Shown in pieces: positions 24,501 through 37,232 of a stretch of 64,000 bases of DNA. The notes below the pieces were generated by a model. The model was not told where the DNA came from, ran no database searches, and was given only the letters and a program-made list of their open reading frames with translations. The position numbers and the translations under genes were made by a program. The stretch spans positions 1,302,001 to 1,366,000 of the forward strand of contig NOWV01000001.1 of NCBI GenBank assembly GCA_003344405.1, in the 5' to 3' direction. Origin of the DNA: Trichoplax sp. H2 (lineage: Eukaryota > Placozoa > Uniplacotomia > Trichoplacea). The stretch's first letter is position 1. The number at the start of each line of letters is the position of its first letter.

Positions 24501-25398
24501 AAAGACCTGTCACCCAAAGCCAAGAAGTTTTATGACTCGTCTAAAAAACTAATAACTAAAGCGAAAAAAGTCTTAGATGATTTAATGATTCCATTTTGGA
24601 TTAGTAGTGGAACATGCCTAGGTACATGCATATCGGATCTCTTTGCCAGTTCATTATGTAAAGTTAGAGATTGTTTATAATGTTATTACCATAGTAGATG
24701 AATTGCTATGTTTTATGCTTACCTGTATCAGGTTGGTTTCGCCAATGTGGAATCATTCCCTATAGCAACGACGTAGATATTGGCATTATGGCAGACGACT
24801 ATAAACCAGTGCTCATTAACGCTATGAAAAGAAACGGTTTTTCCTTAAAATTTATTTTTGGCAAAGTATGTTCTATACTATGTAACGTGCTATCTCATTT
24901 TATAAATATATTGCGCACAGATGCCGTAACAACTATTTATATGTTTACTTAATACTCTTATTTCAGCTAAACGATAGCTATGAGTTATCGTTTATGTATG
25001 GAGAAATCAAGTTGGACATTTTCTTTTTTTATAAAGAGAAATCGTACTATTGGAATGGAGGCACTCAAGCGAGAACTGGCCTTAAATTTAAGTGAGTAAA
25101 TAGATTTTTTTGCAAATGCTCAATCATAAATTTGCAGTTTTAGATAATACCATGACCTTACCTTGCTATGCTAATTTGGTTTAGATATATTTTCCCGAAA
25201 TTTACCTTATGTTGGACAGAATTTCTTAATCTGATGATTCGTGTTCCTTGCGATACGCAAGTATATCTGGAGGCCAACTATGGTATTAACTGGTTCACAC
25301 CTATTAAAACATGGGACTGGAAAGAAAGCCCCCCTAATGTTATCAAGAATGGTCAATGGGATCGTCATGAATGGTCAAAAGTAATACAACTATTTTAA
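21579..25398 (+). CDS. FKTN: Fukutin, ribitol-phosphate transferase family
   Basis: Eight coding exons: 21579-21671, 22868-22927, 23553-23753, 23925-24205, 24362-24621, 24732-24865, 24967-25091 and 25185-25398, all in consistent phase, giving 455 residues (human about 461). Residues 5-25 form a type II Golgi signal anchor. The C-terminal half matches human fukutin closely: [67 protein letters not shown] and [12 protein letters not shown], ending VIQLF. The DVD triplet at about residues 312-314 is the expected LicD-type metal/nucleotide motif. In vertebrates fukutin adds ribitol 5-phosphate from CDP-ribitol to the core M3 glycan of alpha-dystroglycan in the Golgi; the same reaction here is inferred. 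The donor AA|GTACGT at 24206 pairs with the acceptor at 24361, because the nearer one (after 24375) meets a stop. Confidence 0.95.
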
Positions 25399-28244
25399 TT
25401 AAATCTGGTTTGTAAGGACTTGTTAATGAATATATATCAACAATATACATGTTATGCAAATCGTCAGCTTTTTCTACGCTGATATAAGTAAGGACTCCAT
25501 TTCCTACGGTATGATTTATTATGAATGTTAATTTTGTTGGTTACTTCTGGTGAAATTTCAAATTATGACTATATTTACTATCGATCTATGGTTTCATCCG
25601 TAGAATGACTCAGAATAGATGGATGACGAATTAAGGAATTAAATCTATTTGTTAAGTGCATTACAGTACTTTATCAAAATCTTAAGGAAACTTCCTGTAT
25701 AAAAATTTTATCTCACTTGCAATAGTTACGAGTCAATTTGGTTCTTAAAGATGTGAAAATCGCTACCTACACAATTATTGTGCGCAATAATTATTAGATA
25801 ATGTAATACATGTACTGTACACGCAGACTGTATTCTGTAATCCCAGGTTTTTCGATACGATATTGTTCGAAAAACAACATTTGTGTGCTTGACTCCGAAC
25901 CTGTTGTATTGTTTGTCACAACGAACTCAATCATGTAACGGTCTCGACCGTCTTGTGCGGTAATATGGATACTAATGTTTTTAACTTGCGTAGCCTTAGT
26001 GTCGATGACTCTACCGTAGGTTGGAAAGCTAGCGTATCATGCTACATGATATTGATAAATAAAAAATTTTAATAAGCAGTTAATCTGGGTTACCCGTTAT
26101 ACGAATTGAAGGATACATAAGTTATACTATTTGTTTTTCCAATATGAAATCCGAACTTATATATTTTTGGTAGGGTAATTTACGAAAAAAGCACTGCTAC
26201 AAATTAACACTTGACTAATGAAACATGTGTATCGCTTACGGGCGATCGATTTCGGTACATCAACACTTGCAAATCCTACTTCAGATTTCTGCGTATGCAA
26301 ACTTTGCAAAGTATCTGCCAGGCAGCGAATTATCTACATTCATACTGCTATGTATCCACGACCAATTCATAATACTTTCAATTAAATTCATCAACCTGAA
26401 CGGAAACAAGGCACCTAACCCTATCTCAACAACTTTGATAATAACCTATTTCAACAAAACTCGTCATTGACGCGCAAATGTATAATTGGCTGATACAAAT
26501 TTATTTAACGTAATATCCAAAATTTACTTAGCAAACAAGCCGTAAATGTTTCCGATATCTAGTTGTTAATTCAACCAAGAAAATAGCAAACAAAGTTATT
26601 TCAAGGTTATGATGCGTACGATAAAAATATCTGGTGTATAGCCCTACAGTACATAATTTAAGCTTGTTAATATGACATACCTAGCTTATTTTAAATAAAA
26701 ATACAAAGTAATTCTATTTGCATCAAGTAACACTCGTAGTGAAAGCATAGAGTGTCATCAGAAGGCAAAATGATACGAACTTTGGCGTAAGCTTCTAATA
26801 AGCTTATATTTGTAAGCACAGATACGTAGTATTGGATACTACTATCTACTTTCTAAGTGTTGCATAAAGAGACATTCCAGTAAGAGCATTTCGTTATTTC
26901 CTCAGTAAATTTACTATATTATAAAATCAACGGTACTACTAGAATAGAATAATCATTACGACCATTAGTTTATGTAGGCTAACTATAGCACATTAAGCAA
27001 AGGCTTTAAATAGCCTAAAGCCCCATTTGTAACAAGTTGTGAATATTGAAGAACAGATTTTGTATAAGATAAACCGCATTGGAAGATGTAGAAGTATTTC
27101 TTTGCTGCCGTTGAACAATAAAATTTGAGATAGTAGCTTCTACAACAGTCATAAATAACCAAATATCAATTGCGTTTAACAAAATTTATAAGAAATCAGC
27201 AAACAGCATATTCTTTTGTTCTTGCTATTTAACATCTTCCGGGATTTGGTGTCTGCTAAACGATTGATTAAATTTAAAGTTCTTTCATGAGGCATCGGTG
27301 TGGTAAAAACTGCTACTGTGTTAATCTAATAACCAATATACGCGTTGTCCATGAAGCGTTAACAGTCGTACCAAGACACATTGCCGCTTGCTATAGTACA
27401 TAGATGATAATTACGATATAGCATACTGATTCAGTAAACCGCACCTTTGAATGATCAAGTTGTACGGAAATGTGCAACTCGACTATTAATGAATGATAAG
27501 GTATTAATACCAAGTTGTTATAAGAGGTGATTGTCATAATTACCTTATTACAGTAACTATTATATTATCAATAGATAAAAATAATAATAATAAGTTAAAT
27601 GGTTTCTTAAAGTGGATGCATAGTCGTTACCATGGTAGTAAATATTCATCCGTGTAGGTAGTTCCATTAGAAGAGAAGAAGAGTAATTTCAAGACATATT
27701 CTTTTGATACACCAGTAAATACAAATACGAGTATTGGTATTGCTATCCCGGAGAGTGCACGACAATGTTATTACTATTGATGAGCCATACAGTAGAGTAG
27801 AAAAGCTAAAAAAGCTAGCGATTCATGTTTATTGATATCAGCTTCATGAAATCAATACGGGCGAATCTTTTTTTAAGACCAACAAATTCCCTTGGAATTC
27901 AATTGAAATTTTAAAATAAAACTTGAATATTACCATAGCGATCGCATTCACGGTATACTCTCATATCTGTAAATAACGCTATTTTAACCCAATCTAATAC
28001 TATACTTTCAAATCGAACACAATCAATACACTTGCGCAAGTGGCAATCATGCAGCAATAATTGATAAGCACTCCATATTATTACACTTTTCAAGCTTGCA
28101 AAAGCTTTACAGTATGGCGCATTCACGGTTGCAAATATAAGCGACTTTAATCTCTAATTCTATCTTGCGATGCAGTAGGCTATTTACAGATCTGGGATGC
28201 AAATCAAGTCCATCCAGTACTGTACTTGATAGCAGCTATGCGAG
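25399..28244. other. Intergenic, no gene seen
   Basis: About 2.8 kb between fukutin and the coiled-coil gene. There is an 81-codon frame at 26225-26470 and others of similar size, but none resembles a known domain or shows exon borders. No conspicuous repeat. Confidence 0.4.
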
Positions 28245-28859
28245 TCACATAACGTCGTCTTCGTTGCTGTCTTGATCACCGATTGAAAAGTTCCTACTTA
28301 GGCGTTCGTGATCGCCAGAGTTATTTGATAGACTAATCGAGGGTTCAACAGCATCAAGTAGTACACTAGAATCCGACTCAAAGCCAAATTCTCTGGCTGC
28401 GATCTGCATCAAACTCAAAAGATTTTCTAGCATACCCTTGGTTTGCATCATTTCATTCAAGAGATCAGCTTTTGGTTTTAATTGATCGATTACACTGGCT
28501 TTCTCTTTGATTTGATTTTGTAATAAATCTGTCTGTTGCTTATAATTTTCGAGTTGCTCTTCCATGGTACAGTTTAGCGAGTCTATCTTGTGTTTATAAT
28601 TGCGAAGTTGCTCTTCCATCTTTTCATTTTCTGTTCGTAAGCTGTCAACCTTGCCTTCCTCCGATTTTAGCGAACTCTTGAGCAGCGACACCTGGATTTC
28701 GAAAGCAGCCTTATCTGATTGCCTACCTTTTTTTTCTTCTTCTAACTCTACTTTGATGAGCTTATTTTCACTTTCCATTTCTGATAAATTTTTATACAAC
28801 TGCTGTAGATGATCATTTGCTTCCTTAATTGATATTTTAGTTGGTGTAATTGCTGCCAT
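28245..28859 (-). CDS. Coiled-coil protein of unknown function
   Basis: A 204-residue single-exon protein with a true ATG at 28859. Residues 12-150 are Glu/Lys/Gln/Leu-rich with heptad-like spacing and should form a long coiled coil. An 18-residue unit beginning MEEQL-x-NYK occurs twice in tandem at residues 81-98 and 99-116, from an imperfect 54-bp duplication; 18 is not a multiple of seven, so the heptad register shifts. The tail (about 160-204) is acidic, Ser/Asn-rich and probably disordered. No signal peptide, membrane segment or recognised domain. I do not recognise an orthologue. The gene is divergent from PABPC; the two starts are 1.5 kb apart with the GTAC repeat between. Confidence 0.7.
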   Translation of the reverse strand: MAAITPTKISIKEANDHLQQLYKNLSEMESENKLIKVELEEEKKGRQSDKAAFEIQVSLLKSSLKSEEGKVDSLRTENEKMEEQLRNYKHKIDSLNCTMEEQLENYKQQTDLLQNQIKEKASVIDQLKPKADLLNEMMQTKGMLENLLSLMQIAAREFGFESDSSVLLDAVEPSISLSNNSGDHERLSRNFSIGDQDSNEDDVM

Positions 28860-29937
28860 ATTGACCGTCTTTGGTTACTATTTTGATGACACTTTCCAAT
28901 CAATTATCTTTCAATTTATAGTTCCAAATCTACTATTACTATCTTACATATACCTTGAATCTGCTAGAGAAATTGGCTTCGTCTTGGTGTTATGATAACT
29001 ACCTTACTCAAGAATGAATCAATTTTTGAAGGTTGGAAGAGTTTATGTAAAAGGCTAGAGCGCTACTACAGAATTATGGTGGATTATCAACTTGCCAGAC
29101 TCGACAAGATGATATTTTTAGAAGCACGCCATACTGAATGGCAGATCGTTGGAGCACAGTACTGTAGACTGTACACTGTAGACTGTATAATACACTGTCA
29201 GTTCAGTCAGTAATGTGCGCATGCTCCTCTTCAGGTTGTGGTCAAAGTCAAGTTGCTCTTAACTGTATGCACTGTGCAGTACACTCACTGTACAGTACTG
29301 CAAAAGTTGATGACGAAAGCAGCCAAGACTACTGGTACAGTAGACCCTGGAGATTCAACTTGACAACAGAAAGTTTTGTATAGTACAGTACTGTACAGTA
29401 CAATCTGATTATTTTCGAAGTCTCCTCTTCGTTAAAAAACCAAAGTTGTATTCCTTTGAAATTTCTGTATAGTATTTATATGTACTGTACAGTATACCCA
29501 TAGAAGGATATCTCCGTACAGACAAGTACAGACTTACTGTACATGAGAAAATTTCTACAGTACAGTACTGTAGTCATTGGAGAACCTGTACTGTACAGTA
29601 CAGTGTACAGTGTACACTACTGTATACTGTACACTGTACGGTATGTCCGTCAATAGCTCTTTCTTGATTGGAAGTCCCTACACGTGACCTCATTTCACCG
29701 CCACACATCAACCAAGTCATGATCCGATTATGTACAGTACGTACTGTACCTGTACTACAGTACTGTACAGTACAGTATACAGTACAGTACTTAGATCTAA
29801 GTGTACAGTGTACAGTACTGTATGTATTGTCATGCACTGGAATACTATAGTACAGTATACTGTACGGTACTGTAGACACTAGACAGCCTGTAGACAGTAA
29901 ACTATACTACTGTGCGTGCCCTACAGTGAATGTTCTG
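28860..29937. other. Divergent intergenic region before PABPC
   Basis: Shared upstream region of the coiled-coil gene and PABPC. Apart from the palindromic repeat at 29155-29900 it holds a 73-codon frame (28992-29213) that runs into the repeat; it has no recognisable domain and is not called as a gene. Confidence 0.4.
29155..29900. repeat. GTAC/ACAGT palindromic simple repeat
   Basis: Roughly 750 bp in which blocks of the self-complementary word TACAGTACTGTA and its pieces (GTACAGTAC, TGTACAGTGTAC, CTGTACACTGTAC) recur many times, interrupted by ordinary sequence. Because the words are palindromic, the same pattern reads on both strands and many alternative hairpins are possible. The same word family recurs at 31101, 34190, 44311 and singly elsewhere in the window. 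It lies directly upstream of the PABPC TATA box. Confidence 0.85.
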
Positions 29938-29945
29938 TATAAAAG
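29938..29945 (+). promoter_or_regulatory. Probable PABPC TATA box
   Basis: TATAAAAG lies about 430 bp before the PABPC start codon. Transcription would start near 29968-29972, where the sequence CATTTTTCTTTCACC forms a pyrimidine-rich stretch. Vertebrate PABPC1 mRNAs are 5'TOP messages, so a TOP-like leader is plausible, but the start site is not shown by sequence alone. Confidence 0.55.
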
Positions 29946-30020
29946 AGCACATGCTCATCTCCAACCGATCCATTTTTCTTTCACCTTGTCATTAAGACAC
30001 TGGTAGTATCCTTTTACCAT

Positions 30021-30094
30021 ACTTAAAAAAAATAAAAATTCCAAAAAAATTTGAAAAACTCTTTTAAAAACTCCCAAAAAACTTAGAGAAAATT
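30021..30094 (+). promoter_or_regulatory. A-rich leader, possible PABP autoregulatory site
   Basis: In the presumed PABPC 5' UTR a 74-nt stretch contains repeated A-runs (A7-A8, A5, A7, A6) separated by short U- and C-containing breaks. Known PABPC mRNAs in vertebrates carry an A-rich autoregulatory sequence in the leader that binds PABP and represses translation. Position and composition match that element; function here is inferred. Confidence 0.6.
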
Positions 30095-30369
30095 GTGTAC
30101 TACCCTATAGCAAATCCATTTAACAGCAACATAACAAGAAAATACTCCTAGAAAGCGTTATAACGGCCTCCGGTTCTCTAATTTTTTTTTTGTTGGTAAG
30201 GGCGCTAAAAAACACATACTCTACTGTACTTTTGACACCTTGGAATGTTTGGTAGAAGGCCACGCTGTAGTGCACTTTGACCGACTTTTTGGATTACTTT
30301 TCACTAATTGGATTGCAATTTTGATTACAATTTTCAGAAGGAAACTATCATTAAAGAAAGTGAAGAAAA

Positions 30370-33301
<2,932 letters not shown>

Positions 33302-33468
33302 TCGAATAAATACTGTATGACGGTTGTAACAATCTCTAGGTGATATATGTTCTGCAATGTTGTGTGAACTTTGCGATGCGATCTTATTGTAAAGTGGTTA
33401 ATCGATTTGCTAATTAATGTCACAATTTTAAGGGTTATACTTATAGCTCAATGGAACTAATAAAAGGA

Positions 33469-33474
33469 TACTTT
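33469..33474 (+). terminator. PABPC poly(A) signal
   Basis: AATAAA about 170 nt past the PABPC stop, followed within 40 nt by a T-rich stretch (TTCTTTCCTTTC). An earlier AATAAA at 33305-33310 is only 4 nt past the stop and is less likely to be the main signal. Confidence 0.5.
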
Positions 33475-34286
33475 AAGAAAAACATGCATTCTTTCCTTTC
33501 ATTAATAAGTATGAACTGTAGGAATCCGATTAAAACGATTTAAATTCGCTATCCCAAACAGGGATTACTAAATATAATTTAGAAATTCTTGCCCAAAACA
33601 TGTATGAAAACGACCGGATTGAGTGAAAGTTGATTGCCATAGTACTGTACATGTTTGTTGTGGTTCGATGCTCTACGATGGTACATAATTATTACAGTAA
33701 TAGCATTCGTAAGGACAGAAATATCTCGAACATGAAAAACTAATGTATGCGTGTTGAGGTAAATTAGCAGTAACTGACCATGTCATCTGTTTACGGTTAT
33801 AATTCACTTAATTAAGTTCGTGTTTGAGTCTACAAGTTTACGTTTAATATTCTACTTTACGCGTAAATATTCTAACTTCGAAAATCATGACTATCATGCA
33901 TTTCAAAATCATAAAAATACTTTTTTATTTATAGTCACCTAGTTGCTACTTATACTTATCATGCACTATACAAATTTGAAAATTACCCATATTCAGTCAT
34001 TAAAATAGAGATTCGCATAGGTTTCATAATATTAAAATTGTAGGCATTTTGCTGAGTAACAGTAATGAGAATATAAGCGATGTTAATCATAGAGGAGGTC
34101 TCCTGAGCGTATTCCTTTTGTAATATTTAAATAACAACCAATTGCAGTATAAGTACAGTTGCACTAATTGTGCATCATTCCCTCTATACACAGTACAGTA
34201 TGTACTGTATTATATAGTACGAGTACTAATGTGTACAAATTCAACAATACCATACGATCCAGTAATTATTTATTATTATTGATCAT
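33475..34286. other. Intergenic between PABPC and the SLC25 gene
   Basis: About 800 bp between two convergent genes, AT-rich, presumably 3' UTR and spacer. A short GTAC-type repeat with a palindromic core lies at 34191-34211. No exon. Confidence 0.4.
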
Positions 34287-37232
34287 TTAAGAGTAACGAT
34301 AGATCATCTTTTTGGCGAATTCATACGCAACAAAATTTACGGCAATAGCTGGAGCGACCTAAATATCACAATCGTAAGCATGCAATACCTTAGTACGAGA
34401 GTACATAACTTAAATGTATAAACTGAACAAGCTAGAATAACTATTACTCCTTAATTATTACCTTTATAACATTAGGTAGCATTCCTTTATACAATCCGAG
34501 ATATCCTTCTACACGGATAATAGTAGCAAACGCATTTGCAGTAGAAGTATAGGCGAAGTTAGAATTAGTTCCTTTCATTTGCATTCTTCTTCGTATCACA
34601 TCTAGTGGATAGGTGACTTGAATGATAAAAAATGATTGACGTCATCAAAGGATTATAGGTTTACAACATTAGATATTTGATAATCATACTTCAAAAGTTG
34701 ATACAATAACCCTTAACATTGTAAAAGTAATATTTATTTATTCTCTCGATAAGTGATAATTTAGCACGTATATAATAAAGGAAACACTACCTGATTGAGA
34801 TGCAGCACCAGCAATCCCACCGCACATTAGTCTAACTGGCACAGGCAATTCAGAAGTTCCGTTTGTAGAGGTACTATAATAACGTCTCGTCACTATACCT
34901 ATAATATGAAATGATTTAGCTTACAATCGGTTTACAATATGAAACATCCACCAATATAGCTAAATAGCTGAAATTCGATGTCATCTAATATGCCAAACAA
35001 ATTCACTAATTTTTAATAGATAAATCAGCAGTCTGTACCTTTTAAGTTTTCATAAATCATGAAATTAAGGCCAACGTAAGGAGCAACACCCTAGTGTAAG
35101 GAGTATCGGATATAAACAGTAGTAAAGTGAGATAATAATAGAGTAGTATATGTAAGGAATTAATAATAATTCTTAATTGCAACTAATTTACGAGTATAGA
35201 TAGTTTAGTACGGATTATATTCCACAATTACACATTTTCATGTGAAACTGCATTTTCTTTGGTTACCATTAATGATGGTCCAATTCCACGATAAAGTGCA
35301 CCCCCAAAAAATCCGCCTTCTTGTCGACATATTAGTACGGCTGCATGGAGAATACTCCTGAAAAAATTAAATTGCTTTAGATTGGAGTCTATCAGTGCCT
35401 GATTAATTCATACCATAGATTGACATTCAAACTATAATTGCAATCGATCACGAAATAAACAGATGAAAATATCGTCAACTTAAGTTAACTCTTTGATAAT
35501 CACAAAATTATGGAACCTTTAGAACCTTTAGCTTGCACAAAAAATTAAAAGTTTTTATATTGACTTTTCTGAACTGCATAATTAGTAAGATCGATTTCTT
35601 TGTTATTCACAAGTGTAGATACTCTCATTGTTGATATTGCAGTATAAGTTAATCTAATAATTAGTCGAGCATATTTACAACTTTATATCTTCGTATGAAA
35701 CTACGAAAATAATGTAATTACATTTGTGAATACTTGTTTAGCTCTAGCAATACGAACTATAACAAAGTACCATAATCAATTTAATACATGCACTTTGCAG
35801 TACATTTACTTAATTTGCTGCTATCATATTGCAGAAATATGGATCGTAAGAATAATCTATTATGCAGAAACGTAATCTAATATACGTATAATTATTAATT
35901 ATGGAGTAATCAAAGTCTTTCCCAATCCATCATCAATGATGAGCGTAAAGGATGCAATATGATCTACCTACACAGTAAATGGAAAATTTTTACATGTGTT
36001 TACCTGTATTTGCGTGAAGGTCCATCGCCTTGAGCAGCCAATCGAGTTCTGTTTGACACGACATTTATATATTTACAACGAAATAATATAGGCCATTAAA
36101 GCGTAATAAAATCAAACCTTAAGACGTTCCGTAGCCTAGACGATGTAAGATGTTGCCGTATTAAGACATCTAAGCATTCCTATTTACCGAATAAGATCCA
36201 AAGGATAAGTGACGATAACTGATGTAAGGCCAGCCAGAGCGCCAGCTAATAGTCTTCGAAAGGAATCATGTTTGCGAAAGTCTTGGCTTATATGAAATCG
36301 CTATATTAAACAAGCAGTCGTCAATTTTCATTTAAGAATGCAGTTTTAAGTTGAATAGTATTGCAGCATTACAATAATATATTAACTTGGAATCAAGCCG
36401 AGGTATTATCAGCGATATCAAATTACTTATTGTGATAATATTAGTTTATCAGAAAGCTTATAATTCTTAGATTGCATCTACTTAGTATTATTCAGCTACC
36501 TTCTTATATTCTTCATACGCAGTAAATTGGACGGCCATATACGGAATCATGCGAACAACGTTGGTCCCATTTCCCTATAATTAGAAAGATATCGTTTGAA
36601 ATAAAGTACATTATCTTTAATTTTATGCAATAGTGACGTATGTTATTGTTGCAGCTAGATCAGTAACCAACCTTGAAGTAACCCCTAAATCCTTCTTCTC
36701 TACCTATTTGTATTAGACTTGGTATGATTCCCTTAAATTTGATTTCATGTTGTGAATGTTGAAGCTACTCGATAGATAGAAATGTTGACCAAAATTTATC
36801 AGAGATGACTGCGAAAGATTATAATCTATGCTTACAGGTTATATTACCAACGGAATTAAGGATTACAGAACGTGCCAGAACGATATTTACAGATGTACAC
36901 ATATATGCACTGATTACGCTGTACAATAGAATTATAACTACTGCAAATTCTAACAATTTTAACAATTTTAATAGAAAAACGATAGGAATAGCAACAGGTA
37001 TCTAAGACAATGCATCTAAACTCGGCACCTATGCTATATACAGTACTGTAAATAACTTAGCTGACCTGAAATAATATCTTCAGTCTTTCTAACGGAGATA
37101 CAACAGTTCGTGAAACAGCACCAGCAATTCCACCAGCTATTAGATGCTTAGATGTGTTACTACTAAATATTAACAAGGTACTGTGGCGATTTCGGCGAGA
37201 TGACAATAATGAGGGATCCTTTTCGTTAGTCA
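34287..37232 (-). CDS. SLC25 mitochondrial carrier, 5' end unresolved
   Basis: Nine exons in transcription order: 37232-37066, 36764-36672, 36574-36500, 36300-36188, 36048-36004, 35357-35267, 35090-35039, 34898-34791 and 34616-34462, then the terminal 34358-34287 (ten in all). Phases agree throughout, giving about 320 residues, the usual carrier length. All three signature motifs are present: SPLERLK, YPLDLIRTR and YPLDVIRRR, each followed by the EG-containing matrix helix (REEGFRGYFKGN, RQEGG-LYRG, RVEGYLGLYKG). The family moves solutes across the inner mitochondrial membrane. IAGGIAGAVSRTVVSPLE and GNGTNVVRMIPYMAVQF look closest to the adenine-nucleotide/CoA branch (SLC25A16/A42) and to yeast YPR011C, an APS/PAPS carrier. 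No in-frame ATG exists before the first motif; if the acceptor at 37233 is right, the start codon may be split (A|TG) or lie in a missed exon. Confidence 0.88.

Noticed and set aside
26225-26470. 81-codon plus-strand frame after fukutin
   Set aside because: No recognised similarity, no splice context or poly(A) signal nearby.
28992-29213. 73-codon frame between the coiled-coil gene and PABPC
   Set aside because: First part looks mildly protein-like, but it runs into the GTAC simple repeat and matches nothing I recognise.
29574-29879. 101-codon minus-strand frame rich in Tyr, Cys, Thr and Val
   Set aside because: It is a translation of the palindromic GTAC repeat, not a protein gene.
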